Positions 19,901 through 28,295 of a stretch of 64,000 bases of DNA are shown here, in pieces. Source of the stretch: JABMQB01 sp963666575 (GTDB lineage Bacteria > Bacteroidota > Bacteroidia > Bacteroidales > Prolixibacteraceae); contig CAXXYG010000022.1 of assembly GCA_963666575.2 (NCBI GenBank), positions 1-64,000 of the forward strand, given 5' to 3'. Numbering within the stretch: position 1 is the first letter of the stretch; every line of letters begins with the position of its first letter. A program made the position numbers and the translations under genes. A model generated the notes under the pieces. That model searched no databases. It was not told the origin of the DNA and saw only the letters and a list, made by a program, of their open reading frames with translations.

Positions 19901-20211
19901 TGGCTTTTACCTTCAACAGCAATTTCCTGAGCGGCATAGCCAATAAAAGAGAAAACAAGTATTGCATCTGCTGGGGCAGATATTGAGTAGTTTCCATCCA
20001 TATTGGTAACAGTGCCATTTGTTGTTCCTTTTACAACGATTGTTACGCCAGGAAGCCTTTCGCCGGTTTGTGTATCGGTTACTACTCCTGAAATACTCGT
20101 TTGTGCGAATACAGGAATAGTGAGTAAACATATCAAACCAGTAATTAAAAATCCATATCGGGAAAGTTGTCCCCAATGGATTTTTTGCAATTTTCTCATA
20201 AAATTTGTCAT
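16909..20211 (-). CDS. SusC/RagA-family TonB-dependent outer-membrane transporter
   Basis: The importer of pectin oligosaccharides. After a signal peptide (ending PVFAQ, about residue 37) comes a carboxypeptidase-regulatory-like domain (GVVTDTQTGERLPGVTIVVK to about residue 115), then a TonB box-like region and the plug with SusC features (DEIIAVGYGTARKEDYTGS, LKGRLPGVNV, GGGSVTQDNSPLFVVDGF). A 22-strand barrel runs to a C-terminal aromatic end (RSRSVTFGVNITF). Length (1100) is standard. The gene is 17 bases after GH105 and 29 before SusD. Energy is expected from TonB-ExbBD encoded elsewhere. Confidence 0.97.
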   Translation of the reverse strand: MTNFMRKLQKIHWGQLSRYGFLITGLICLLTIPVFAQTSISGVVTDTQTGERLPGVTIVVKGTTNGTVTNMDGNYSISAPADAILVFSFIGYAAQEIAVEGKSQIDIMLETETTQLDEIIAVGYGTARKEDYTGSVSSISGDALQKIPIANAAEALKGRLPGVNVLTTDGSPDAEVVIRVRGGGSVTQDNSPLFVVDGFIVSSIRDIPPSDISSINVLKDAAATAIYGAQASNGVVVITTNNPVAGKTKVSYNGYVQLKQLPSDRQMDVLDPYEYVMAQYEYNILQSDANLRNFEKFYGKYADLELYKQKKPTNWQDELFGNTKLSQLHNVSISGGTEKTKLSLSLTSNNDQGILIGSGYKRNVINFKLNHEITTSLQFDASARITNTEVDGAGTSGSSQLRVKDAITSRPVNGIADELDIDLNSIDSNDDYQSFLLSFINPLELAEQDWRKRNTKNYVFNAGLTWEPIKSLILKTVFTSENSFDERLRYYGPLTSQSRQEGSSLPLGTITESQRFSYRWLNTAKYDFEELGDHKLDILLGQELYSNGGKGKFVRAEDFRVSMLPEEMFANMALGNTVQHSTYESTNQNRFSLFGRVNYQYNNKYLLTATLRSDASSKFSKDNRLGIFPAVALGWKMTEENFMKSLLFVDELKLRASYGQTGNDRIPANATQFLFTADTNNGPGMGTNDYNAYYSPEGGTLYNPNIIWETTINRNLGLDFILFKGGLRGNVDVYKNTTNDLLLASAISPISGFSTQWNNVGSTSNKGIELALSALIVDKGDLSVSANFNFGINKSNIDELDGTDERFFQSNWSSTDLKDRDDYYLKVGSTVGLIYGYVNDGMYSVDDFSGYDDASGNYTLKEGVPDNKNTLGIANVKPGFMKLKDLNNDGLINSEDRQVIGSTLPDATGGFGFDASFKGFDASVLFNFSLGNDVYNTGKIDFNQLYRTRYGNMLNTMNSDSRFTYIDVDGSYTGTAGSVVTDLEQLRQMNSGKTIWSGNNSFGSATTVISDWAVEDGSFLRLSTLTIGYSLPGTLTSKIHLSKLRIYVTGYNLWLLTNYSGYDPEVSTTRSNSYAALTPGIDYSAYPRSRSVTFGVNITF

Positions 20212-20228
20212 ACGATTAATAGTTAGGT

Positions 20229-21437
20229 TTAATGATTAATTTTTTCATATTCGAGGCTGGCCATAATAAAAGGGCCAACTCCTTTTGGATCGTTGTCTCT
20301 GATTTTTTCATTGATATAATAATCGAAATCACCTGATCGGTAGGGATCTCCTCCAAGGCCTGCCACTGCACATGTACGCGTCAGGCTAATGGTGTTGTTT
20401 TCATTTTTCTGAATAAATTCTTTTAAAATTCCCCGATACCCTTTTTGGGCGACTTCTACAAATTTTTTGTCGATGTAGTTTAATCGGCTGGCTTTTAGTA
20501 AGGTATAAACAAACATGGACGAGGCTGATGATTCGAGGTAATTACCTTTACGCCCGCTTAAGTCAAGTACCTGGTACCAAACACCGCTTTTTACATCCTG
20601 GTGTTTTTTAATTCCGGAAGCTACCTGGTTTAAAATTATGATGATTTCTTCCCTTTTAGGGTGATCAGTTGGGATAAAGTCAAGCACATCGACTAACGCC
20701 ATAGCATACCATCCCATTGCCCGTCCCCAGAAATGTTTTGAGCATCCTGTTACCGGATCGGCCCATTTTTGTTTTTTGCTTTCATCCCAGGCATGGTAGT
20801 TAAGCCCCGATTCGGGATTAAAAGTATGTTTGTTAGCTACAATAAATTGATTGACCACATCGTCAAAAGCTTTGGGTTCGTCAAAAACCTGTGCGAACTG
20901 GGCATAAAACGGTGCTTCCATATACAAACCATCTAACCACATTTGGCTGGGGTACCTTTGTTTGTGCCAAAAGCCTCCTTCGCTGGTTCGGGGATGGTCC
21001 TTCAGTTGGTCGCGTAATATATATATGGCTTTTTTATATTTCTGATTGTTGGTTTGTTCCAGCAGTGTAAAAATAAATTTCCCTGAATTAATTTTATCCA
21101 CATTAAAATCCGATTTTTTATACCCTCTGATTTCACCATCAGAAGTAATAAATTTATCGGCATAACCTTTTGCATAATCGTAATATTTTTTGTCGCCGGT
21201 TTGCTCCCACATTTTTATCATGGCTAAAGAAACCAACCCTGATGTGTAATTCCACGATTCTTTTTTCCCATCAACCAGTGAGCATTCGGGGAAGTGCTGC
21301 ATTTCAGAATCGGCCATCAATTTTGCCATAGCAATACCCGAAACTGCTTCCGAAGAATCTTGGGAGGAAGCTGTATTATTGATAGAAAAAATAATTAAGC
21401 AAATAAAAATAAAATGAATCTGAATTTTTCTTTTCAT
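20229..21437 (-). CDS. GH105 unsaturated galacturonyl/rhamnogalacturonyl hydrolase
   Basis: Removes the 4,5-unsaturated galacturonate left at the non-reducing end by the lyases, through the hydration mechanism known for YteR/YesR. A signal peptide (ending NNTASSQ) places it in the periplasm. The (alpha/alpha)6 barrel shows family motifs WNYTSGLVSLAMIKMWE, MWLDGLYMEAPFYAQ (with the catalytic-type Asp), WADPVTGCSKHFWGRAMGW and LDLSGRKGNYLESSASSMF. It lies upstream of SusC as the first full-size gene after the regulator. This placement is consistent with periplasmic processing of imported unsaturated oligomers. Specificity for galacturonan versus rhamnogalacturonan disaccharides cannot be told from sequence. 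Confidence 0.92.
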   Translation of the reverse strand: MKRKIQIHFIFICLIIFSINNTASSQDSSEAVSGIAMAKLMADSEMQHFPECSLVDGKKESWNYTSGLVSLAMIKMWEQTGDKKYYDYAKGYADKFITSDGEIRGYKKSDFNVDKINSGKFIFTLLEQTNNQKYKKAIYILRDQLKDHPRTSEGGFWHKQRYPSQMWLDGLYMEAPFYAQFAQVFDEPKAFDDVVNQFIVANKHTFNPESGLNYHAWDESKKQKWADPVTGCSKHFWGRAMGWYAMALVDVLDFIPTDHPKREEIIIILNQVASGIKKHQDVKSGVWYQVLDLSGRKGNYLESSASSMFVYTLLKASRLNYIDKKFVEVAQKGYRGILKEFIQKNENNTISLTRTCAVAGLGGDPYRSGDFDYYINEKIRDNDPKGVGPFIMASLEYEKINH

Positions 21438-21468
21438 ATTTAAGTTAGGTTATAATGGTTGTTTTATT

Positions 21469-21573
21469 TTAGAAACTGGTACTTATTAAAATTGTAATAG
21501 CAGCAATCAATACAAGGACTACCAGAATGATTAGCCAGTTTATTCGTTTTAGGTCACGGTAAATTTTCTTCAT
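21469..21573 (-). CDS. 34-residue predicted single-pass membrane micro-protein
   Basis: The frame starts at ATG 21573 and stops with TAA at 21469-21471. It reads a short basic N-terminus (MKKIYRDLKRINW), one membrane helix of about 19 residues (LIILVVLVLIAAIT) and a polar end (ISTSF). No family is recognised. It sits between the HTCS regulator and GH105 on the same strand, 31 bases before GH105, and downstream of the repeat-rich stretch at 21633-21704. It would be the first gene of the induced operon. The positive-inside charge pattern and clean hydrophobic core favour a real peptide over chance. Its size and composition resemble small regulators of membrane proteins, but no function is assigned. 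Confidence 0.55.
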   Translation of the reverse strand: MKKIYRDLKRINWLIILVVLVLIAAITILISTSF

Positions 21574-21632
21574 AGGTTTTGATTCTACCTGTATGCAATG
21601 TAGATTTTCCTCTTATAAATATCGGTTAAATT

Positions 21633-21704
21633 TTTCCCAAATGAGAAGGGTATTTCTCCCTAATGGGGATATATTTCCCAAACAACAGGGTTGTCCTTCT
21701 CATT
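21633..21704. promoter_or_regulatory. Operator-like repeat region upstream of the pectin operon
   Basis: Two features overlap. A direct repeat TTTCCCAAA followed 5 bases later by AGGG occurs at 21633-21650, and again with a 4-base spacer at 21674-21690, a start-to-start distance of 41 bases (about four helical turns). A related TTTCTCCC lies between them. In addition AATGAGAAGG (21640-21649) and CCTTCTCATT (21695-21704) form a perfect 10-base inverted repeat. Position between the HTCS gene and its presumed target operon makes this the likely binding site of the AraC-type output domain. No clear TAnnTTTG element was found just downstream, as may be expected for an activator-dependent promoter. 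Confidence 0.5.
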
Positions 21705-21770
21705 AAAAAGTAGGAAATTGTGTTGGAATTAAATTAAATATGCTGTAAGTGAGGTGGTTGTGTTGAGTAT

Positions 21771-24700
21771 TTATTGAATAGGTTTACTTTCTTTTTTTTC
21801 AGAATTTTGATTGATATAATCGGTAGCGTTCATTCCAAATTCACGACGAAAACACTTCCTGAAATGGGATAAATCTTTAAATCCAACAGCAAAAGTAATT
21901 TCAGAAACAGTTAGAGTTTTTTGCAATAGTAATTGAGCTGCCCTTTTTAAGCGGATATTTCGAATAAACTCTTTTACCGTCATATCGGTTAAAGAATGTA
22001 ATTTACGGTACAGTTGCATGCGGCTAACACCCACTTCGGTGGCAAACTGTTTAATATCGAGTTCGTTATTCGAAATGTGTTTCTCAACCACTTCGATTGC
22101 TTTTTGGAGAAAACGTTCATCGGGTGAGGTAATGACAATATTTTTTGGTTCCAGAATTATTTCACCCGAAAACTTCTTTTTTAAGGAATCCCTGCTCGAA
22201 ACAATATTTTCAATTTTAGCCTGAAGTACCGAAATGTCAAATGGTTTGGTAATAAAATCATCGGCACCGTAAGCAATTCCTTTTAATTTATGTTCTTTCG
22301 AATGTAAGGCTGTTAGCAACAAAAGAGGGATATGTGATGTACGTTGGTCATTTTTAATACGTTTACAAAATTCATAACCATCGATATCGGGCATTAAAAT
22401 ATCGCTTATAATAATATCAGGAATTGTTTTAAGTGCTATATCCCAACCTTCCTGTCCGTTTTTTGCTTCATATATGGTATAAATCGGATTAAAATGGTCG
22501 CGAATAAAAAAGCGGACATCGGGATTGTCTTCAACAATAAGCATTATTTTAGAATTAAGTGCTTTTGTCAATTCTTCAACAAATACATCATTTTCAGCAG
22601 ATGTTGCAGGTACATTTTCTTTTTGTATTTCAACTTCATCTGCAATTTCGGCTAATTGCGTAATGTATGGTATTTTAATCGTAAACTTTGAACCTTTCCC
22701 GGGTTTGCTTGAAACAAATATTTTGCCGCTATGCAATTTTACCAGTTCTTTAACCAGGGCCAGGCCAATGCCGGTACCTGAATTGCTATCTTCTTTTCCG
22801 GATTGGAAAAAGCGGTTAAAAATTTTATCGATATTTTTTGGAGATATTCCTTGTCCGGTGTCCTTAACAGTAATTTCAATAAATTTCTTTTCGGGTTCAC
22901 CAGTTCCGGTATTTTCATCGTTCGAATCAAAAACAAGCGATAAATTAACTGAAATGGACCCACCTGGTTCAGTAAACTTAAATGAATTTGACAACAGGTT
23001 GTTCAGAATTTTTTCAATTTTGTCGGGGTCAAATACCGAAGGCAAACTTTTTTTAGTAGTATTAAAAACTAAACTAATCCCTTTTTCAGAAGCAAAGTCA
23101 TTAAATTTCTGGACAAGGTCATCAACAAACCTTACTATATCCGATTGAGTAGGATTGTATTTTAAATTTCCCGATTCCAACTTCCTGAAATCGAGGAGCT
23201 GGTTAATTAAGCGGTTGAGGTGTTTGGCATTTCGGTGGATTAAATTTAAATGCCCTTGCATATCGTTTGCTGGTAAAGGTTTTGAAATAAGTTTTTCAAG
23301 CGGGCTTAATATAAGTGTTAATGGAGTCCTGATTTCGTGCGAAATATTGGTGAAGAACTTTAATTTTAACATGTCGAGTTCGTGCAGTTTTTTTGCCTTA
23401 ACTCTTTCTAAAACAAGTTCATTTTTAATTTTTTCGCGGTTGATAAAAAATGTTATCAGCATATAAATCAGGCTTGCAATAACCATCAGTATAATGGCTC
23501 TGAACCATAATGTATTCCAAAATGGAGGTAAAATGCTGATTAATAATGAAAGTTCTTCTTTGTCTGAATTATTTCCAGGAATTACACGCTTGATTTTTAA
23601 AGTGTAATCGCCAGGATTAAGGTTGGTGTAGGTAGCTGAATGAATAGTGCTTGGCTCATTCCACGATTCCTCAAATCCCTCGAGGTAATAGGAGTACAAT
23701 ATGTTTGTACTATTAATAAAACTTAATGCTGCAAAATCGAGGGTAAAAACATTTTGGTGATAATTAAAAGTCAGTTTTTCAGTTTCTGATATGCTTTTTT
23801 GAAGGGTCGATTTTTTAGATTTTCCTACGGGAACCGATTTGTTAAATATTTTAAGGTCAGTAAAAATTAACGGGACGTTTTCATTCCTGTTTTTTATATC
23901 GTTAGGATTAAAAATATTAAATCCTGAAATACCTCCAAAAAGGATTTCTCCATTTTCTGTTTTGAATTCAGCACCGTACGAAAATTGATTGTTCAGTAAT
24001 CCATCTTTACTGGTAAAATTTTGGAAAAAATTGTTTTGAGGATTAAATTTAGACAATCCGTTTGAGGTACTAATCCATAAATTATTTTGGCTGTCTTCCT
24101 GAATACAAAGGGCCTGGTTGTTTACCAATCCATCATTTTCGTTATAATATTTTAAGGCACCATTCGATTTTGAATAGATGGCTATCCCTTTATCAAGCGT
24201 GGCTATCCAGTAGCGATTTTGTGAATCTTCATGGAAATTCCGCCCATGCTCATTAAAACGTTTTACTACTTCAGTTTCTACATTATAAACCACAATTTCA
24301 TTTGGTGTGCCAATCCATAAATCTCCTTCTGAATCTTTTTTAATCCAACCAACCTGTACCGATCCTGCAATATGTGGAAAGTGTGTGAATTTATCTGTAG
24401 CGTGATTATATTTATCAATTCCATAATTAGTTCCAATCCAAATATCTCCGTTTTTGTCCTGGCAAAAGGACCATACACGGTCGTCTGATAAACTGTGAGG
24501 GTCGGATGTAGAGTGTTTGTAGTGTGTTATTTTGCCTGTTGCCATGTTTAAAACATCAACACCTCCCCAGAAAGTACCTATCCAAAGATTGCCATTTCCA
24601 TCATCTAAAAAAGCCTTGATGCAGTTTTTTGAAACACTATTAGGATTGTTTTCATCAGCCATTAAATACTTATAAGTCCCGGTTTCCTGGTCATAAATAT

Positions 24701-25892
24701 TGATGCCGCCATCTTCAGTCCCTATCCAGATATTATTGGTTTTATCTATCCAGAATGCATACACTGTACTACTGTTGAGGTAGCGGTTGTCGTTTGGCAA
24801 AGACCGGAAACTGTGAAATACTTGTTTGCTTTTTGCTAACAGGTTCACTCCACCTCGTGTACCAATCCATGTATCGCCATTTAAATCATGAAAAATATCA
24901 AGGACAGAATTATTTATAAGGCTTTTGGCTTTCCGTTCATCGTGTTTGTAAAATCCGGTAACTCCTTTCTGTTTCGAATAAATGTAAAGGCCTCCACGGG
25001 TGCCAATCCAATAATCACCAAACACCCCTTTTGAAATAGTCCTTACTGTTTCTGTACGGTCGAAGGCTGGTTGAAGTTCAATTGGCTTTATTTTTTTTGT
25101 TTCAGGGTTAATGGTAACTACACCTATGGAATATGTGCCTACCCATAAAAGCCCATCGTCATCAATAAATATTTCCCATATTTCATGGCTTTGCCCTTGT
25201 TTAATTGGCAGATCAAATGGCTCAACAGTATTATTTGAAATAGAGTAAACAAATAATCCGTTATTGGTGCCAATCCACAAATTTCCTTTAAAATCACGTT
25301 TCAGATTTCGGACATAGTTCCCGGCGAAAAGATTGCTGTCGTTATTCGAAATGGGGTTTACCGAAGCTAGGAAACCTAAAGTATCGATATATAAAATATT
25401 ATTCTCGGTGCCTAACCACAAATCTCCATCAGGTCCTTCTTCTATCGAATTCACTGATGTTTCCTTGTAATAAAACTCAGGATGTAATTCATATGGACGG
25501 GTAAATTGTTCTTTTTCGCGGTCGAATACGTTTAATCCTCCATTTTCGGTACCTACTAATAAATTGCCCTTGCGGTCTTCAAAAATAACCCTGACAATGC
25601 TGCCCTTAAGGCTTGTTGAATCGTTTGGGTTGTCGGAATAATTGGTGAATTTATACCCGTCGAAGCGGCTTAAACCCTGGCTGGTACCTAACCACATCCA
25701 CCCTTTGCTGTCTTGAAAAATACATTGAATTTGGTTGTTTGGCAATCCTTCTTCCTGCGAAAAATAATCAAAACTCAGTTCATTCCATGCACCAGAAACA
25801 GTCGTGTTTTGTGAAAACAAAAACCCAATAAGGAATATAAATTTAAGAATACTTAAATAGGTAAATCCTTTTATATTTGACTGCATTATCAT
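21771..25892 (-). CDS. Hybrid two-component system sensor/regulator (HTCS) of the pectin locus
   Basis: One polypeptide senses pectin fragments in the periplasm and activates the operon. Order of domains: signal/anchor (about residues 10-30); two seven-bladed propellers built of Reg_prop repeats (many DxxGNLWIGT and DKxxxIWIGT motifs, about 40-690); Y_Y_Y domain (about 720-785); membrane helix (about 790-812); histidine kinase with phospho-acceptor His852 in FTNISHEIRTPLTLI; HATPase with GTGIGLALVKEL; receiver with LIVEDNPD and phospho-acceptor Asp1164 in IISDILMPDIDGYE; and a C-terminal AraC helix-turn-helix (about 1260-1355, VSRMQLYRKL and FKDLSHFRKCFRREFG). Length 1373 is typical. It lies upstream of, and on the same strand as, the genes it should control. 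Confidence 0.96.
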   Translation of the reverse strand: MIMQSNIKGFTYLSILKFIFLIGFLFSQNTTVSGAWNELSFDYFSQEEGLPNNQIQCIFQDSKGWMWLGTSQGLSRFDGYKFTNYSDNPNDSTSLKGSIVRVIFEDRKGNLLVGTENGGLNVFDREKEQFTRPYELHPEFYYKETSVNSIEEGPDGDLWLGTENNILYIDTLGFLASVNPISNNDSNLFAGNYVRNLKRDFKGNLWIGTNNGLFVYSISNNTVEPFDLPIKQGQSHEIWEIFIDDDGLLWVGTYSIGVVTINPETKKIKPIELQPAFDRTETVRTISKGVFGDYWIGTRGGLYIYSKQKGVTGFYKHDERKAKSLINNSVLDIFHDLNGDTWIGTRGGVNLLAKSKQVFHSFRSLPNDNRYLNSSTVYAFWIDKTNNIWIGTEDGGINIYDQETGTYKYLMADENNPNSVSKNCIKAFLDDGNGNLWIGTFWGGVDVLNMATGKITHYKHSTSDPHSLSDDRVWSFCQDKNGDIWIGTNYGIDKYNHATDKFTHFPHIAGSVQVGWIKKDSEGDLWIGTPNEIVVYNVETEVVKRFNEHGRNFHEDSQNRYWIATLDKGIAIYSKSNGALKYYNENDGLVNNQALCIQEDSQNNLWISTSNGLSKFNPQNNFFQNFTSKDGLLNNQFSYGAEFKTENGEILFGGISGFNIFNPNDIKNRNENVPLIFTDLKIFNKSVPVGKSKKSTLQKSISETEKLTFNYHQNVFTLDFAALSFINSTNILYSYYLEGFEESWNEPSTIHSATYTNLNPGDYTLKIKRVIPGNNSDKEELSLLISILPPFWNTLWFRAIILMVIASLIYMLITFFINREKIKNELVLERVKAKKLHELDMLKLKFFTNISHEIRTPLTLILSPLEKLISKPLPANDMQGHLNLIHRNAKHLNRLINQLLDFRKLESGNLKYNPTQSDIVRFVDDLVQKFNDFASEKGISLVFNTTKKSLPSVFDPDKIEKILNNLLSNSFKFTEPGGSISVNLSLVFDSNDENTGTGEPEKKFIEITVKDTGQGISPKNIDKIFNRFFQSGKEDSNSGTGIGLALVKELVKLHSGKIFVSSKPGKGSKFTIKIPYITQLAEIADEVEIQKENVPATSAENDVFVEELTKALNSKIMLIVEDNPDVRFFIRDHFNPIYTIYEAKNGQEGWDIALKTIPDIIISDILMPDIDGYEFCKRIKNDQRTSHIPLLLLTALHSKEHKLKGIAYGADDFITKPFDISVLQAKIENIVSSRDSLKKKFSGEIILEPKNIVITSPDERFLQKAIEVVEKHISNNELDIKQFATEVGVSRMQLYRKLHSLTDMTVKEFIRNIRLKRAAQLLLQKTLTVSEITFAVGFKDLSHFRKCFRREFGMNATDYINQNSEKKESKPIQ

Positions 25893-25960
25893 TTCTTGTT
25901 GTTGATTTGTAATTCACAAATTCTCTGTGGTTTAAATTAACACCTAATTTAAAAAAAAAG

Positions 25961-25993
25961 CAAATTTATACGAAGTCCGATTTTTAAGCTCAA
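25961..25993 (-). promoter_or_regulatory. Candidate promoter of the HTCS gene
   Basis: On the minus strand TAAATTTG (25961-25968) matches the Bacteroidota -7 consensus TAnnTTTG. It is preceded 22 bases upstream by TTG (25991-25993), as expected for the -33 element. Transcription would begin about 60 bases before the HTCS ATG at 25892. Confidence 0.45.
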
Positions 25994-26007
25994 TCCTCAA
26001 AAAAGGA

Positions 26008-26736
26008 TCAAATCAACACACCTGCATCTTTATCTAAAAACCATACAACTTCCCCTTCGGTTGGTTTAATAAAATAAGCAGGTAATTGGCTGGCAACCTC
26101 TTCATCGTTCATAATTTCTTTAATGCGGATTGCTTTGTTTTTTCCAGTAACTAAAAAAAAGACTTTAACAGCATTATTAATAACCTTACCCGTAAGTGTA
26201 ACTCTTTTTTGCCCCGAAACCGGGTGTTTGGCTACTTTACAGATTCTATCGTCTGTTAATAATTCCATTTGATTGGGAAAGATAGAGGCAGTGTGCCCAT
26301 CGTCGCCCAGGCCGAGGGTAATGAGGTCGAATACCGGCCAATTGTTTTTTGAATCTAAATTGTCGGCAATTAATTTACTGTACCGAATGGCTTCATCCTC
26401 CGGGTGGTCTTCACCTTTTATTCGGTGGATGTTTTTTGGTGGAATAGCTACTTTTGATATTAGATAATCATTGGCCATTTTATAATTGCTATCAGCATTA
26501 GTAGGAGCAACACACCGTTCATCGCCCCACCAAAAGTGCATTTTCCCCCATGGATACAAGTTGCTATATTTTTTTTCCATCAAACTAAATAGTAACCGTG
26601 GAGTATTGCCGCCTGATAAAGCTATGTCGAACCGTGGTTTTTTTGATTCGCTGGTAAGCGATAAAAGTTCGCGTGCAAATGCTTCGACAGTTTCTTCCGG
26701 GCTTGAAAACACTTTAATTTCTATAGGTTGGCTCAT
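26008..26736 (-). CDS. pgl: 6-phosphogluconolactonase
   Basis: Hydrolyses 6-phosphogluconolactone to 6-phosphogluconate, the second step of the oxidative pentose phosphate pathway, in the cytoplasm. Family motifs are IALSGGNTPRLLFSLM, HFWWGDERCV with SNYKMAND, IHRIKGEDHPEDEA and the signature FDLITLGLGDDGHTASIFPN carrying the catalytic His. Length (242) is normal. It is the last gene of the mutY-to-pgl operon, 35 bases after zwf, which makes the substrate-product link direct. It is followed by the HTCS gene of the pectin locus, which has its own candidate promoter, so a metabolic tie to pectin is not implied. Confidence 0.96.
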   Translation of the reverse strand: MSQPIEIKVFSSPEETVEAFARELLSLTSESKKPRFDIALSGGNTPRLLFSLMEKKYSNLYPWGKMHFWWGDERCVAPTNADSNYKMANDYLISKVAIPPKNIHRIKGEDHPEDEAIRYSKLIADNLDSKNNWPVFDLITLGLGDDGHTASIFPNQMELLTDDRICKVAKHPVSGQKRVTLTGKVINNAVKVFFLVTGKNKAIRIKEIMNDEEVASQLPAYFIKPTEGEVVWFLDKDAGVLI

Positions 26737-26771
26737 TTTAATTCGTTTTCAAAGTTTAAATAATAATCCGA

Positions 26772-28271
26772 TTACAGTTCACAATAGGTACCATCGTTGG
26801 TGAGGTTTTTACATGGGTACCTCCATTGCCCATCAACAATAAGGTCGTCGGCCATATCGGGGCCCCACGAACCTGCAGGGTATCCATAAATTGGGATGGA
26901 TGGATCCGATTCCCATGCATTAATGATAGGTTGCACAAATTTCCAGGCTTCCATTACTGCATCACCACGCGAGTACAATGTGGCATCACCTAACATACAA
27001 TCGAGCAATAAACGCTCATAAGCCGCCGGCAATTGTTCTTCCGATAAATCGCTGTAATGAAAATCCATATTAACTGTTTGGACGTTAAATCCGGCACCCG
27101 GAGTTTTCATTCCAAACTTTAATAAAATTCCTTCGTCGGGTTGAATGCGGATTATTAACTGGTTGTTTACTGCCTGATAATTGGGCAATGACCCAAATAA
27201 CTGATGAGGTACTTTTTTAAAATGAACCACAATTTCGGTAACCCGGGTAGGGAGTTTTTTCCCCGACCGAATGTAAAATGGCACTCCGGCCCAACGCCAG
27301 TTATCAATGTAAAATTTAAGGGCTAAAAATGTTTCGGTACGCGAAAGCGGGTCTACTCCAGGTTCTTCGCGGTATCCAACCACTTGTTCACCTTTAATTT
27401 TTGAAGCAATGTACTGCCCTCTAATTACATGGTGTTTAACCTCTTCTTCTTTGATGGGGCGTAACGCCTGAAAAACTTTGAGTGTTTCATTCCTGATGGC
27501 ATCGGCTTCGATAACACCGGGGGGCTCCATGGCAACAAATCCAACCAGCTGTAATAAATGGTTCTGAACCATATCACGCATGGCTCCCGAATGGTCATAA
27601 TATCCACCTCTGCCTTCAACTCCAAGGCTTTCGGCCGATGATATTTCAATCCTCTGAATATAATTGTGGTTCCATAAAGGCTCAAATATACCATTCGAAA
27701 AACGGGTGACAAGCATATTCTGAACAGTTTCTTTTCCTAAATAATGGTCGATACGGTATACCTGATTTTCAGAAAAACATTTTAAAAGGCTGATGTTTAA
27801 TTTTTTTGCCGATTCAAGGCCGGTGCCAAACGGTTTTTCAACAATCACTCTTCTGAAATAGTCAGTTGATTTTGTTAATCCGGCTTTGCATAAATTTTCT
27901 GGTATTATCGTATACATCGACGGTGGAGTGGATAAATAGAAAATGTAATTGGCCGCCAGTTTGTATTTTTCCTGAAGGTTATTTAAACGGTCTTCCAGTT
28001 TTTTATAGTCGCTACTTTCGGTAACTGCCAACGATTGGTAATATAATTTTGTTTTAAATTGTTTCGCCTGTTTATTTTCAGGAAGGAATTCATCCATTCT
28101 TCCCCTGAAATCTTCATCGCTCAACTGAGTTCTGCTAACACCTAATACAACAAATTTTTGAGGTAATAATTTTTGATTGTACAATTCAAAAAGGGCGGGT
28201 ATTAATTTTCGTTTGGTTAAATCGCCCGAAGCTCCAAATATTATTAAAATCTGGTCAGTTGGAATCTTCAT
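26772..28271 (-). CDS. zwf: Glucose-6-phosphate 1-dehydrogenase
   Basis: Oxidises glucose-6-phosphate to 6-phosphogluconolactone with NADP or NAD reduction. The N-terminal Rossmann motif is IIFGASGDLTKRKLIPAL (about residue 10). The active-site signature RIDHYLGKE (about residue 175) holds the substrate Lys and neighbouring His, and EKPFGTGLESA carries the conserved cofactor/substrate Lys-Pro. Length (499) is normal. The gene is 24 bases after the phosphopantetheinyl transferase gene and 35 before pgl. The usual third partner, 6-phosphogluconate dehydrogenase, is not in this window. Confidence 0.97.
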   Translation of the reverse strand: MKIPTDQILIIFGASGDLTKRKLIPALFELYNQKLLPQKFVVLGVSRTQLSDEDFRGRMDEFLPENKQAKQFKTKLYYQSLAVTESSDYKKLEDRLNNLQEKYKLAANYIFYLSTPPSMYTIIPENLCKAGLTKSTDYFRRVIVEKPFGTGLESAKKLNISLLKCFSENQVYRIDHYLGKETVQNMLVTRFSNGIFEPLWNHNYIQRIEISSAESLGVEGRGGYYDHSGAMRDMVQNHLLQLVGFVAMEPPGVIEADAIRNETLKVFQALRPIKEEEVKHHVIRGQYIASKIKGEQVVGYREEPGVDPLSRTETFLALKFYIDNWRWAGVPFYIRSGKKLPTRVTEIVVHFKKVPHQLFGSLPNYQAVNNQLIIRIQPDEGILLKFGMKTPGAGFNVQTVNMDFHYSDLSEEQLPAAYERLLLDCMLGDATLYSRGDAVMEAWKFVQPIINAWESDPSIPIYGYPAGSWGPDMADDLIVDGQWRYPCKNLTNDGTYCEL

Positions 28272-28295
28272 CTCGTTTATATTTTTATGTTTTTG

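Noticed and set aside
22525..23148. 207-codon open frame on the plus strand
   Set aside because: It lies wholly antisense to the histidine kinase part of the HTCS gene, has no family features, and its composition is the mirror of the kinase codons.
26008..28271. zwf and pgl as part of the pectin locus
   Set aside because: They belong to the mutY-gldD-PPTase operon. The HTCS gene has its own candidate promoter, and galacturonate breakdown does not pass through these enzymes first.
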